DNA of 64,000 bases, taken from contig JAQNBH010000005.1 of the NCBI GenBank assembly GCA_028752905.1, positions 6,746,502 to 6,810,501 of the forward strand, read 5' to 3'. The notes under the pieces were generated by a model, which was not told the DNA's origin, did no database searches, and saw nothing but the letters and a program-made list of their open reading frames with translations. Shown here in pieces: positions 1 through 13,189 of the stretch; the stretch's first letter is position 1; each line of letters begins with the position of its first letter. The translations under genes were made by a program, and so were the position numbers. Origin of the DNA: Cladorhizidae sp. MBARI D1340-BT2 (Eukaryota; Porifera; Demospongiae; Poecilosclerida; Cladorhizidae).

Positions 1-116
1 TGAGAAAGTATCTGGCTTGCGAGACTAAGTACAGGCAGTGAGAATAAATGATGTTCATGCAATTATCAGAGACCATTGTCACTGTTAAGGTATCAAACAA
101 AAATTATGTCCAGGTT

Positions 117-1480
117 TCATAGTTCATCACTCGAGTTGAAGAGTTCAAAGACTTGCCTAAGGTTCTGCTTAACGTAGCCTGTAACCAGCTCAAGCTTTGT
201 ACTCCACACAGGAGAGGTCTTCAGATAGAGCCGTGCTGTGTACAGCGCCCCTGCTGCCACCATGGAGGGAGGAAACTGAAGAAACCTATAGTCTAATATC
301 ATTCAGTCATGGTCATAAGATACTCGTTACTTCAACTGCACATGCTTACCTCGAAGAGCCTTTTCCAGTAATAGTGTGGTGATTATTTCAAGTTGGGAAT
401 GGAATGAGATAGCATCATTAGGTTTATATTGGGTATCCAGCTCCATTTTATTCATGTCACAGACTGGACTAATGAAGTCAAACTCATGTGGAACACAAGC
501 CAACATGTCCACTTCAGGTATGTCATCTCTAAATGACGAGGATAGGTCAGAGATGTCTTCTCTATCCAGCTCATCTAGCTGGGTGCTGTTTGCAAGGTAG
601 TAACCTATGAAGTGAGCAGCTGTTGGATATGAGATTGACCAGCTGAAGAATCTACAAATAAAGGAAAGCATTAACTAGTAGTAGTAGGTGAGGAGCTAAT
701 CATTCTATAGTGTTTTGCATTAGCTGAACAAAACATTATAAACTGACTTCATCAGGTATAGCTCCATTTTTTGGAAGTTCTCTCTGCTGTATTCATCTAT
801 GTTGTTGAGTTTGGCCAAGTCTTTGAGGTGCTTGATGGTAGGCAAATAGTCATCCCCATCTTCCATTTTGGCTGCAACAAGAAGGCATGTTAATGCCACT
901 AACTTTAGTCTGAAGTCCATAATTGAGTGTTTCTCCATGAAATGGTCCATGAGAAGAATAGCTAAGTGTCGAGTAGTGTCAGAGATGGGAAGGTGCTTGC
1001 AAATATCAGAAACAAAGTCCACTACATGGACTCTGCAATATGATAAATAAGAATGACACGAGTACATGTATAAGTAAACTAAAAGAGTGAGTGGCTAAAC
1101 CTTTTGCCCAATTGTGGAGAAGATAGCAGTATTGTAGCAAGTATGCCTTCTCTGCTCTTGAGGGTATTGTGAATGCCTTCGGCAAGCTGGCCTTCCCACC
1201 AAGGTTGTGGCAGTATCTGAAGGTATCTTCTGGATTCTGACTCAGCGTTGCTTGCTCTGCTGCACTCCCCATATTCAGCGGCTTGCTCGGTAGGCTCGGA
1301 GGCTTGCAGCTTGTCCCAGCTTGTCCCAGCTGAAGAAGCGGCAGTGTCGCACACAAATAACACTCTTTCTTTTGAAAGAATGTGCTCGTTGCAAGCTTGT
1401 GGCTGTTGTGAACTAGTCGGCGAGGTACCTGCAAGCATACTGATAAGCTGCGACTCGTTGCATTGAACCACACAAGTCAT
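117..1480 (-). CDS. CCNJ: Cyclin-J-like protein, four exons
   Basis: Cyclin-family protein, expected to bind a CDK through its cyclin box. Four minus-strand exons join in phase with GT/AG borders: 1480-1101, 1032-748, 651-350 and 292-117 (stop TGA at 117-119). They sum to 1143 nt, or 380 codons plus stop; human cyclin J is about 370 aa. Exon 1 carries the cyclin-J N-terminal WWxGQLAxxIH motif. Exon 2 holds the first cyclin fold (RHLAILLMDHFM, LVALTCLLVAAK). Exon 3 begins with YPTAAHFIGYYL, the second fold. Exon 4 contains PPSMVAAGALYTAR and SPVWSTKLELVTGY. The introns are 68, 96 and 57 nt. The long Ser/Gln-rich C-terminal tail of vertebrate cyclin J is absent. The start is uncertain: ATG at 1478-1480 is the first in frame, another lies 14 codons on, and the stretch before WWEGQ could be partly untranslated or spliced. 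Confidence 0.87.
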
Positions 1481-1756
1481 AACAGCTTTTGATTTTCGCA
1501 GGTTTTATTTGTGGTTTTGTTGGACGATGCAAAATTGTGGCACCTGCAAATTCTGCCACACCCTCACTTTGGGTGTGTTTATTGTCTTGCTAGCTCGCGC
1601 CATTGCTCTATTCTGAGCGCGAGAGCAATAGGATGTCGCAAACTCACAATAGCTAATTCAATGCAGAGAGTCCGTTGCTCAAATACATTTCACTAGTATA
1701 CAGTATATGCATTTGCATGCTATAAGCTACGTGTGACACGAAATGGTTTCACACAC

Positions 1757-2050
1757 CTGGTAGCATACTCATCGGTTTCTCTGGCTTCTGTGCAAGCATA
1801 CTCTTGTCTCGAAGGATCCCAGTCCAGAATTTCCAAGAAAGCTTTATCAAATGCACTTATCTGTGATGGGAAAGAGATGCATCAAGATGGTTGAAGTCAA
1901 GAAAGCCCAGTTCAGTATATTCTTCAAGGGCAGTATTCTTTCAGTAGGCATTGCTGCATTGTACTGTTTATTTGTTAATGTACTTGGGAGAGCAGACCTG
2001 ACTCGGAGACCTTGAGCTTCAGCAACAAATTCTGCTGCACTCTCTATTTC
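1757..2050 (-). CDS. Two candidate exons of an unrecognised gene
   Basis: Two short open stretches are bounded by plausible splice sites and join in phase: 2050-1998 (donor GTCTGC) and 1855-1757 (donor GTGTGT). Their joined translation is helical and charged, with EFVAEAQGLRV followed by SAFDKAFLEILDWDPSRQEY. I do not recognise the family. They lie 280 bp upstream of the cyclin-J-like start on the same strand, so they could be the 3' part of a neighbouring gene or unrecognised upstream exons of it. No further exons were located. Confidence 0.3.
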
Positions 2051-2059
2051 CTTCCCTTA

Positions 2060-5000
2060 GTAAAGATGGTAATAAAAAATGAGCCATAATATTCTGTGAA
2101 TCTGTAACTCCGAGGTAGCTCTGCCTATTATCTAACACTAGTCAAGAGTGCACTTACTGGATGCAAATCAGTGAATTTATTTCCACCAACCTGTATTTGT
2201 AAATACTGCACTTTGTTCCAAGTGCTGATCCAGAGAAGGATTCAGAACTTCCTTTCGGTTAAATATAACAACGAATTTCCTGACAATCAACTTAAATTTG
2301 CTACCTCAACATTTCAGCTAGATGCCTTAGCCCTCATCATTATTAGACTTCTTAAGAGTATATTACAAAACTGCATTGAGACGACCTAAGCAAAATATAC
2401 ACAAATCCTCGAGTGATCCGCTAAAAGACACGCTTTGCATATTGCAGTCACATGGGTTTGTCTTTAATTATCCTCCACCCTCCCCATTTAAATCTGGCTA
2501 GATCAGTCCCTGGGTTCGTGTTTGTTTACTGTTCTTCGACTGTGCTGACAGTGTTAATTACCTGGTCATGATCATCAATACACTCAAAAAAATTATATCC
2601 AACAAGTGCATGCAATTATACTTTAAGCTGCTTCTTGTAAACCAAGACCTAATTAGCCCCTTAACACAGATTGTCAGTACATGCATCTTGCATGCTTCTA
2701 TCAACAAGCAGCATGGGTGGCCCCATCTCTTCCAGAGTGGCCAGGCAGACTTTATGGTTTAAAAGAGAGAGTGGACATATTGTAGGCTACACACTCTCAC
2801 ATAATTTAAAATATTAACCACATCCTCAAAAAATGGTTTGGCAATCCAAAAATAGTAGTCCAGTGATTACCTAACCTGCTGTGTGCTGTGCATGTGGAGC
2901 CTGACAGAGTTATAGCACAGGCATGCATGCAATACTGCATGTAGCTAGTTTAGTAACACAGGTAATACTGTGTGTGCATGTGTGTGTGTGTGTGTGTGTG
3001 CCCCCTAAACTAGAATCAGGTACAAATTTGAATATTTCTGGTTTTGTGGTACAGGTGATACTTGTAGGTCTAGCTGCTTGCATGCAGCTTATTGCTAGCT
3101 CCAGCTGTAATGTGGTGCACTTGTGTACAAGCCATGCAACATGCACATCATGTACATGTACATGATGTGGTGGCTGTTTGTGGTTAGTTACACGTGGCCA
3201 GTAACAGAATTGGAGCTTAAAAGCAGCTGGGGTACACGTGGCATATCCATCCCAGGTAGTAACCATAGTAGCTGGAATTAGAATACACAAAATAAAATGC
3301 AAGTCCAGCTATTTCTGGACATTTTCCCTCTCCACTCCAGCTGCTCTTACAGAAATACAGGGATGTTAACTTCTTTCCAATACAATATTCATAAGGCTGG
3401 AGTAGTTTACACAGTAAGTGCTCTACAGAGGTGGCCAGCTAAAGTGAGATTGGGCTGGTTGAGAGCAGTGCAATGGAAATAACAAGCCAACACCATCTTA
3501 TCAAGAAGCAAGCACTGAAGAGCCACTGGGTTTGTGTCTTGCCTTGACACAAGGAGAGTGTAGAACAGCCTGAAGACAAGTGTGAGTGACCCAACAATAA
3601 TGACATTGACAAGAATGCTCTCTACCAGTTGCACAAATGACCAAAATGTTGATGGCTTTGCTCAGTAATCTGATTGTTACGTTCAGTTTTGTCAAGTCTC
3701 TCTCAAATCACAATAAAAGTACAGTACTTTATTTTAAGCAGAGGTTGTCATTACTGATCTCTTAGATAAGTTTTCAGAAGTGATGATTGCAAGTAAGTAA
3801 TGAGATGAGTTGTGTTGCTAGGGCTTGCCCACGCCTCCCTTTCAAGGGAACACTAACAACCGACAACAAGTTCTGCTGCAGCCATATGGGGACTCAACTT
3901 CAAAGACCTTAATAAGTACCTACAGGTCCACCAATGGGTGAAATGGCATGCTCAAGGCCCACTGCCTTTCCTTACATGCGGTCAGTTTTTTTTGTATCAA
4001 AAGATAACCCGCTATTTGTTTATAATGACAAAAAGGTTGTTGTTGTTCTTTTTGGGGGGGGGGGGGGGGAGAGGGGAAGAGGGGAGGGGGCATGATTTTG
4101 ATTATAAACCATCCATAAAAAGACAATCACTTGCGTTTCTATAGCGCGTCATGACAACTATCATTTCGCACTAAAATTGCCTGCATTGGAGGTAGAAGAC
4201 TTTGTAGGGCCTTGAATGTTCTCCTTCATGATGTTTAGGTGACCTTCAGTTGCAAGTAGAAAAATATTCCAAACAAGTTGCGTTCAAGTACCGTACACTG
4301 AAAGATGACTCCATTCTTGTGTAGGACGTCCAATCTCTTAACTGCCATCAAGCCTACAGTGAGCAAGGGAGAAAGTGAACAGCATTTCCTACAATGAGAT
4401 AAAGAATTGATCCCTCCAAGGCTGGAAGCCGCTTAAAATAGATCCATGGTTAAGAATGGACTCCACCCGCACAAGAGATGATGTCTCGGAGGATGGAGCC
4501 AGTCTGATTCCAGTCTCTACTTAAACTGAAAGTCAAACATTTAAAATGTAGCAAAAGAATAGGCCATGCCAGCAATTGATTATAAAAAGAAGTTATTTTA
4601 ATGTTCTATGTAGACAGGAATTCATTGCAACTAGCCTAAGTATGATAAATATCCATTCAGATGGTGAATCTGAATGGGGCAAGTACATGGAGTATTCGTC
4701 TATTTATTCAATGGCGTGAACTTCTTCTTTTGCCTGACGAGGCAACGGGACACCAGCTCGGAAGAAGTGGCAGCACTCTGGATCATCCCATAGTTCATGC
4801 CGGGAGATTCCACCGAGCCTGGTCAAACAGGTTTATGGTGGCCTCAGATGCACCTTGTGCCTTGGCATACACAGTGGAAAACATCTCTGCATGAACAGTG
4901 GCACGCGTGGATGTGCAGTGTTGATAGTAAAAAAGTTAATCAAAGAATAAAATTTCAAGGTTAGGTGTCGATATGTACTAAACATACGGCACATTTGTGA

Positions 5001-5340
5001 GGTGTCACTGACATAATTTCTCGCCTCGTTTCTCTGTGCGTGTTTCGCTTCTCTGCAAGTAGAAGTGACTGATCATGTGATAGACTATTCCCTCTCCCCA
5101 ATCAAAGGAGATGATGACAGCACCATGTTTGCAGCGCCTTTTCAACTTGTCAGAAAGAAACAAAACTTTCACTTTTTCCTTGTCGAGGATCTCAATAGTG
5201 TATGACTGACTCTCTAGCCACCAGATAGGCAGCTGCATCGTTCTCTTGCTCTATGAACCCTAACAGCAACCACAATGACACCAGCGTCATCACCATTGTA
5301 GTTGCTGTCATTGTTCTCTCGATTCTAATACATGAGCACC
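2060..5340. other. No recognisable gene
   Basis: There are short microsatellites ((TG)n near 2978-3000) and a G16 run at 4054-4069. A minus-strand open stretch at 3407-3634 is hydrophobic and Leu-rich and ends near a possible donor, but it matches nothing I know. A minus-strand open stretch near 5192-5310 could encode a signal-peptide-like MVMTLVSLWLLLGF, without supporting context. Confidence 0.4.
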
Positions 5341-5359
5341 AACCGAGACAAAACAAAAC

Positions 5360-5830
5360 ATCTAAGTAATGATTACATATTATCACTAAGACAATGGGAA
5401 ACAGCTACTAATAAATAATCATTATCACCAATACTATGCCCAGTCATAACAGCTAACTAATGAGTACACATCATCACCAAGACAACATAAAAAGTCATGG
5501 AAACAGCCACCAATTATCACCAACACTATTTCCAGCCGTAGGTAATTAATGATCATCACTAAGACTACATCATCACTAAGATAACATAAAAGTCATGGAA
5601 ACAGCCACTAATGAATATTTATTATCACCAAGACTATATCCAATCATAGGCACAGTTGTATACATCACCAAGACAACACGGAAACAGCCACTACTAAATA
5701 CACATTATAAGTTAGAGGGAACACCCACAAAAATGGAGCTAACTAATGACTAAGACAACATAAAAGTTCACAATAGTTCACAATAAATGACTATGTAATT
5801 ATCACTTTGTCATGGGCAGAAAACAAACAC
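5360..5830. repeat. Degenerate tandem repeat
   Basis: Loosely repeated phrases of the type TATCACCAAGAC, ACATAAAAGTCATGG and AAACAGCCACTAATGA recur with variable spacing of about 50-60 bp. The copies are diverged, so this looks like an old minisatellite. No coding potential is visible. Confidence 0.5.
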
Positions 5831-6417
5831 ATTATCACTATGACATGGGCACAAAACAGCAAACTAATGATAGAACACAACACTCTTTACATACCAGCTT
5901 ACTAATGCAAATCAACAATTGACAATCGCCATTTTAGTTTCTTCGTGGAGTAAAGATGCACAACTTTTGGTATAGAGGTCAGCTCCACAGCCCAAACAGA
6001 ACAGGATGAAAAAGCACACAAAAACATAATTTCTCGACTCCATTCAAGACATCAGCTACTGATACAGAGTTCCTTCTGTTGTTGACAACTACATCCTTTT
6101 AGAGTAGCCGTTAATTAAATTGAATATGCTAGTGTTCCTGGACCCATTCACTGAAAGGGAGGGTCAGCAACGCCAGGCTAAACTAGACCGTCTTCATTAG
6201 AGTTCACTATCCAAGTAGTCCTGAACACCACCCCCTTTTCTGCAGCACCAGATATATTGCAGCACACCAGGTCTTGCAGAGTGTCTGGGGAAACTTCAAA
6301 TGATCCATGCTCTAGGTATGTAGATGATGACCGAGTCCCAGTTGTAATAAAGCTCTGGGAGTGCAAGTCAGACACACATGGAGGATGGAGGGAGGTATGA
6401 GAGAGGCTAGGGAACCA

Positions 6418-9174
6418 CAGTGGTGTAGGAAGATGCTTTGATAAAGGGGGGCTCTACTTTAGGTTGAGTGTAAAAGTTAGTACACATGATGAAGAACATT
6501 TTAAGCAAACAAAAACATTCAACATTTTCCAAAATATTTAATTCGCCTTGAGTTAATAGAAACAAAATTGTTCGCAATCATAGACAAGTCCAGTGCATCG
6601 GTTCTGGATGTACACCAGAAACAGGTTGTTAATCTGCAATCACTCATTGAGCTTCTTAAGAAAGTCTTAATTCTCCGAAGAGATGAAAAAGACATTTCAG
6701 CTGTAGCTGTAGTGACTGGGAATGTCAAGTAGATTTTAAGAAGTTTGTAAACCTCACTTAGCACTGCTTTGAAAATATCATTCTTATTCATGGCTTCTGC
6801 AATAGTTCTAAAATTGGTTACTAGCTGGTTTCTTACACAACTCGTCTTGATCATGTCACTAAAGCTGAGTTTTTAAGCGATCTTGACAAACTGTTCAAAT
6901 AACTCTGGAGAACAGGTGGAATTGAGTCTATTACCTCTCCATTTCCAGCCCTGAGAAGAAGCACTTCAATCTCCTTAATAGTGTGAAGATCTGGCTGGTT
7001 AAACCTCTTTTCAACCTCACCAGCTGCTAATTCAAGTGTTTCAAAGAATGCATGGCAATATTTTTCTTTTGGATCATCATACTGGTGGGCAGCTTCTCCT
7101 TCATCAAACCTTCTCAGGATCTTTCTACGTCGAGGAAGGCAAGGTTCCTCGTCCAGGTTCCTCTGTTAAGTCACTGCTATCCTGGCAAACTCCATTGTAA
7201 AAAGTGTTGAAATGGCTTTCATTTCAAAGCGACTTTAAATGAATGATGAGTAATTGAGCACCTCCAACTGCCTCTTGAATAGTTATGTCCTTTGCTTGCA
7301 AATTTATTGATAGCTGTTCAGAAGCAGAGAACACTAAGTAAGCTTCAAGGAGAAAAAGGTATATATCAAATTTTTCCATTCGTACCAACAATCCACTTGC
7401 TTTATATAGCTGCAAACTCATCGTGTCCTTGCTGAATTTCTTCCAAGGCTCTCTCCAAAATTTGGTAGTTACGGATTATGCTGTCGATAGATGTGTGCCT
7501 AATTGTCCATCGGGTAGGACACAACATTCTTAGAGATGGGGTAGTGTCACCACTATGCATTCCTATTTCCTTTCTTAATGAATTAAAAAGCGACAACATT
7601 AATTTTTAGGAGAGAATCTAATGAGTAGGATAAGGTTATACATGAAGTCCATAACATATTGCAATTGCAAGTGACATCCTTTAAGCACAGATTTAGATTG
7701 TGAGCTAAGCAGTGCACATACAGTGCCTGACTTGCTTCCGTCTTCACCAATGCCTGAACACCATTCCTGATACCACTCATGTTGGCTGCACCATCGAATG
7801 CTTGGCCACGACACTGGGAAAGTGGGAGAGAGGATCTTATGAGGATGTCCTTGATTGCCCCCAAAATTGTTACAGATTTTGTGTTAGGCAGTTGAATTAG
7901 GCCAAGTGTATCTTCATGTACTGTAAAAACTTCATCTACCCAACGAATGGAAAGAGACATTTGCTCATGATGGGATACATCTGTAGCTTCATCTGCCGAT
8001 ATCAAAAACCACAGGAGTTATTGATCTCAGCAAGGAGTTGCTTTAGACAGATTGACCCATCAACGTTTAGCAATTGTGGGAGAAATGTACGAATCCATGT
8101 AGTCATTTCAGGGCAGCATTAAGCTAGAAGCAACAGAAGCTGATATTGATTTCCCTCAAATGATTGCAAATCTTCATTGTGTCCATGAAGCGGCAACCCT
8201 TGCCGGGAAAGGTACTTTATGCAAGAAAGTAGATTCATCAACATTTTCCTGTGGTGCCTTTGATCACATTCAAGCTGAGCACATAGTTGAGCATCTATTC
8301 CAGTTGCTGCAGATTTGGTAGCTGCTATTTTTAACACAGCCTCTCTGTGCATGACACTAGCCTCGTGATCACGAAATTTTTCCAACGCTTTCTTCAAGTT
8401 TGTAAAGCCATCATCCACAAATGCAGATTTATAATGCTTTGGGAAGGTCAAGATACCTAGAGATTTAGCACTGCGACAAGTACTACAATATATTTTAAAG
8501 GCTGTAGAACAGACACTTATCCAAGGAAAACTCCTCGGCTGAATATGTTCTTAGATATGATTTCTTGCCACTCCCTTTGCTTTGATGGGCCAGGTCTAAA
8601 GAGTGTTGTGGAGTAGAAGGATCAGAACAGCAGTGGCATTGGCAGCAACTTTCATATGATAACTCCAGGCTATGGCAGGTAGAAGCCTCAGCATTGCCAC
8701 TTGTATCTGTAGACCTTGCCATACCTATATATTGAAGGGTAAAAAAATATGCTAGCTAGCAGAAACCTTGGTGGCTCAGTCAGTAGTAAAATCTGAGCAT
8801 AAGCTTACTCTCAGTCTTCACAAATAAATCAATATCTCTAGATCCTGAGAAAATACTATCTATGATAGGTAGTCATTGACTTAAAGCTACCTATTACCTT
8901 ATTCTTGTAAAAAAATTAATAGCTATTGTATAGTCACAGATCTGAAAATTCACGCTTCCATTCTTCTGGGTGTAAAGTTTAGCAGTGTCTGCTGAGAGTG
9001 TCTGTGATGCATCTTCAGTCCAAGTAAGTACGGTGAATTTTCTGTGCGCGCGATGAGGCAATACAGAACAGAACCTATTTAACGCACTCCTACTTTACTT
9101 AATTTCGTGAGCTGTCTTGAGAAATATAAAGGGGGGCTGCAGCCCCCCCAGCCCCCCTGCTTCTTACGCCACTG
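6418..9174 (-). mobile_element. hAT DNA transposon, degenerate, with TIRs
   Basis: The left end begins CAGTGGTGTAGGAAG and the right end, read inward, CAGTGGCGTAAGAAG, so the 15-bp termini differ at two positions. Just inside both ends is a G/C-rich run (GGGGGGCT). The pentamer AACCA directly flanks both ends (6413-6417 and 9175-9179), suggesting a 5-bp target duplication; most hAT elements make 8 bp. The interior is a broken minus-strand transposase of the ZMYM1/DUF4371-like hAT type. Confidence 0.75.
6519..8722 (-). pseudogene. hAT transposase (ZMYM1/DUF4371-like), broken
   Basis: Minus-strand fragments run in the family order but in different frames. 8451-8119: N-terminal zinc-finger-associated region (FPKHYKSAFVDDGFTNLKKA). 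8005-7583: RNase-H-fold catalytic part, with SADEATDVSHHEQMSL and the GQAFDGAANMSG motif. 7599-7402: LCPTRWTIRHTSID. 7421-7224: helical insertion. 6854-6519: C-terminal hAT dimerisation region with the conserved TATAEMSFSSLRRIKT. Several frameshifts and stops separate the pieces, so no full-length protein can be made. It lies inside the 6418-9174 TIR element. Confidence 0.8.
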
Positions 9175-9579
9175 AACCAGATATTGCATTGAGCTGCAAA
9201 CAGTGAGCAGGTGGTCTTCTGTGTAGGTTATATAGACTCCAAAATGTTTGGAGCTGTTGAGGTGATATGACTCTACAGCACTGGATTAACTTCAGCTGAA
9301 GATACCACAAAAACAATGAAAGGTATTCTGCTGCACATGAATCTCAGAATCGACTGTTGCCATGGTTAGTGTTGTGCTGATACTTTCAATATGTCTGGAG
9401 TAAGTTCTAGCACTAGATCTCTGCTATGGAGTCCCATACACTGTATATATGCATTGCTATGGTCATGCTAGCATTGCTAATGAGTTTATTACGTGACCTG
9501 ATTTGGGAAAACCCACCTTGTAGCGTGGTAAATCAGAAATTTAATCATGACGTTTCAACTATAAATCCTGACTGACCGG

Positions 9580-10620
9580 ACTTCAAATGGTCCAGATAAA
9601 ATATCAGCAAAAATGCCAAAGGGCACAGCATATATATAGCATTACCCAAAACTGTTCAACTTATCCATTACTCAGGGCTGCTTCCCACAGTGTTGGAAAA
9701 CATCCTCTGTTGTTCCGATCCCCTAATCAAACAAGGGAAATGAGTGCTCCAATTATCAACCCACCCCACTTTTGTCAGTAGTCAGTATGCTTGAGCACCA
9801 TAGTCCATCACTGACAAGTATTACACCCACTATCTGACAAGCAATGGGGCTTCCAAACATGGAACATCAACATGGAGTTTCTGCTTTACTGTTAGTTACA
9901 CATGATTGGCTTAATGAGTTGGCATATGGTCAGGAAGAATGCATCGTATTTTTTTATTTACATTTGACTCAATCCCTCAATCCCTCATCAGCCACTCCTG
10001 ACAAACTGGGTTTGGACAGTCTCGCAATAAGCTGGATAAGGAGTTACTTATGTAATGGGAAGCAACATTCTGATGGAAGTACCTTAAATCTCTATGCTGA
10101 TGACGTGCTGCTTTACAAACATCTTTACAAATGGTTTATTGATCAACTACTGGTCTGCTGTAAAGTCTTTTCTTCAACCCAACCAAATATAAGACCATGA
10201 TGACATCAAGGAAATATAAACCATTACAGCCTTCCTAACTTGTTCTGAATGGGGCAACTCCAAAAATCTGCTCTCAAAATGTGAACAAAACAGTAGGCCG
10301 CAACTATCTAATCAAAATGGGAAGCCCATCTTTTGAGAATCGCAGAATATTTTTGAAGCTTATTTAAAATCATGAAAGGCCAGCTGCTATTTCCTCAAGA
10401 TGAATTCATCACCAAACTTAATAGGCACGATTGCTCAGCACCAATAACCCATCATATGCTAAGATGCAGGCATTCAAATTTTCTTTTGTGCCTGGCTGTC
10501 ACCTTGTGGAACAACTTACCTCAAGAAGCTCTAGAGACCATTCATTCATCACTTTCAAACACTACATTGCACCTTTGTTCTTGTGTCTTAACTCATAACC
10601 AGGATACCTTAACATTAGCA
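9580..10620 (+). pseudogene. LINE reverse transcriptase remnant (CR1/jockey-like)
   Basis: Degraded plus-strand RT. An early part near 9590-9790 reads, across frames, like the WKxSxVVPIPK and NYxPxxLL blocks of jockey/CR1-type LINEs. At 9880-10060 a VTHDWLNELAYGQE stretch precedes a mutated catalytic block, followed by LGLDSLAISWIRSYL. The active-site YADD is at 10093-10104. The 3' part (10372-10570) shows the usual LINE C-terminal LWNNLPQEALE motif. The open stretch containing YADD lacks the sequence normally between the SYL block and the active site, so an internal deletion is likely. Confidence 0.72.
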
Positions 10621-10699
10621 GATGTATATTATTTGTGTAATACTTTGAATGAATTTTTATTTAATTTTAGCCATTGCATTACACATTACATAATGTTGT

Positions 10700-12150
10700 T
10701 TCCCTTCAAGGAAGAAGTGGGGAGATTCCCTTCTTGGCTCTCATCATGCTTAGTTAAGTTAGCGCTAGTATTTGTTATTTATATATAGACAAAGAGAAGG
10801 AAGGCTACAAAACAATGGCTGCAAGATCTACGGAAGATCTGGGAACAGTCCATTCTGGTAATTATAAAGTGACTAGTCTCGTGTTTGTGCATATTTTCTC
10901 GGTTAGCTACCCCAGGGTACATAAACTGCAGTCATTGAGAGGAAGAGTTCTTCTGACAGTTGCTGCAGACCTAGCAACCATGTCCAACATACCTTTTTAT
11001 TTTGCAGTAGATCAAAGTTGTGATGGTGCCTGTATGGTTGGTTTTCGTAAATCTGGTCACCTATTATGTTCCACATAATAGGCGAGTGAATGTTTTCATT
11101 CTTTAATACTGTGTGCCACATGTTAGTTGAATCCTTAAATCTGTGGGGATATCCCTTTTTGTGTACGGCCATAAGTCAGGGAGCATTCTGGCACCTCCTA
11201 TATCTGTTTAACAATGGCAGATGACTAGAACCACTCCATATTTAAACTAAAACTCAGTTTGGTAGCTTCTTAGGAACTCAAATGGTAGTTTAGGCCTCTA
11301 TTAGCTCTGAAAATACTTCAAATATGCTTTGTACATTCTAAAAATCATAAAAACTGGTAAAAAAGCCTTGAAATAGGATCTATGTAGCCTTTTTACCTTT
11401 CTGATACAACCCATAACTTGGATACAAAAGGTCCATTCAGCACCAGAAGTCTCCAAATATTCCAATGCATGTCCTCGACTAATCCGTTTCTCAATAGCAG
11501 GGGGTGGGGGGGGGGGGGGGGAAATCATGGGTAAGAATCATCAAATAGTAGATTTTGTTGAAGCTAATCCACATACTGTGTTACAATGACTGGTGAGCCA
11601 ATGGCTGCTCAATTCAGCTGTTTGGTTTTGGAGTTCTTGCTCCTGGAAAACAGTTGCCAAATCCTAAAAGGAGACTGCATCTGATCTTTTACCAAACATC
11701 TGCTGTTACAGGCATCATAGTCTCCCCATTTCATGTGAAAAATAGTTTACCCGTGAGATTACTTATCCAAGTGCAAGGTAAGGCATTACACAACACTAAT
11801 TTTAGAGAGAGTTCAAGTGGCCATGCTTTACAGGACTCCAAATAGTTAGTTCCATGAAAAACCTTCCTGCTCCTTATCAGGAACTAGTCAGACGTCACAT
11901 AGCAGGTGTTCTTCTTCATCACATTCATTATTACTATGCTACATATATACACACATACATACAGAGCCCACAACAGGTCTGCTTGAGTCTTCGCTATTCA
12001 TTCCATCGTCCTGATCGCACTATCCTGCTCACTATCCTGCTCACTTCAATGTATATATATAGTAACTACATATTACTCTTTCACGTGCATGACTTTATGC
12101 AATATATAGATGCATTCAAAATAAATACTAAGAAGGCTCAAAATTTGATC
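10700..12150. other. No recognisable gene; one poly-G run
   Basis: AT-rich sequence with short open stretches on both strands that resemble no family. A G16 run lies at 11506-11521. The 3' half directly precedes a Penelope-like fragment and may hold its unrecognisable 5' part. Confidence 0.4.
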
Positions 12151-12159
12151 TATGAATGG

Positions 12160-12720
12160 AACCTGTATGGATACAACGTTAATGCCTACCATGATTGATG
12201 ATGAACAAGACATCGCAAGTTGGACAGAGGTCATCACCACACAAAGTGAACTGGTCCAAATATTTTCTAGAAATGGCTACCCACTACCCTTCATCTACTC
12301 AGCATCAAAGGAGACAAGGAAATGGAAGAAGATTGAGAAAGTCACCATCCCCTATGTGGTTGGCCTTAGCAAGGGCTATATATTATGTGTGTGGAAAATA
12401 CAGTAAGATAGTAGCTCACCAGGGTCAAAGATAAATAACCATCTACCATGAACTCATCTGTTGTGTATCGCATTCATTGCAGTTGTGAGGAGAGACAAGG
12501 AAGAAGTTGGACTGGATCAAAGAGCACAAGGATGCATGCAGGAAGGGAGAAGTTGGGAAGCCTGTCATCGCAAAGCATGCATGGACCTCCATCACCCATT
12601 CTTGTGATACACTTCAATGATAGATAAACCAGCAAATGGAGAAACTACTTGTGAAGGAGGTTGCAACATCCATGGATCGGCATTTCAATCCTGATTACAT
12701 CAACTATCAAGACAATGTAA
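12160..12720 (+). pseudogene. Penelope-like element 3' fragment with GIY-YIG tail
   Basis: The first part (about 12195-12370) reads FSRNGYPLPFIYSASKE and then VTIPYVVGLSK, the linker typical of Penelope-like retroelements between RT and endonuclease. After frameshifts, 12455-12600 carries VVYRIHCSC, then, near 12490, GETRKKLDWIKEHKDACRKG and PVIAKHAW, the GIY-YIG endonuclease signature block. A degenerate LVKEV segment follows at 12649. Frame changes make it inactive. Confidence 0.68.
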
Positions 12721-13019
12721 GTAAAACCACACCCATCATTGTGCTTATGCAGTTGTGAATTACTATATACATGCTTGTGACAGATCAATGCCTCTCTTTG
12801 CTGGTCCACTCCCTTGCTGACCACCTCTGGCTCTACTCCAGCAACTACCTTCATCAGGTTTGGTGTGTCTTCTGTGAATGTGAGCCCAGAGTTGGGATTT
12901 TTTTGTGCATGAAATCACTGCTAGCTTTAATATAAATACCACTGGCAGCTGCCCTGGAACTACATAGAACAAACTTTTACTACCTTACTCAGAACTGAAC
13001 AGACCACTCGTCCACACTT

Positions 13020-13110
13020 TAAGGCAATATATATATATATATATATATAGTGTACAGTTAAATACATAATTATGTAATGAAAGTGTATGTATATATATTT
13101 ATAAACTAAA
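13020..13110. repeat. AT dinucleotide microsatellite
   Basis: A (TA)n run near 13028-13050 plus a second TATATATAT patch near 13091-13100. It lies at the 3' flank of the minus-strand LINE. Confidence 0.7.
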
Positions 13111-13189
13111 GCATGCTGATAAACCATGATACTACTATTATATATGTGTAGCATGATAGTAAATGTTTTTTAGCTTTAGTGCACTTACT

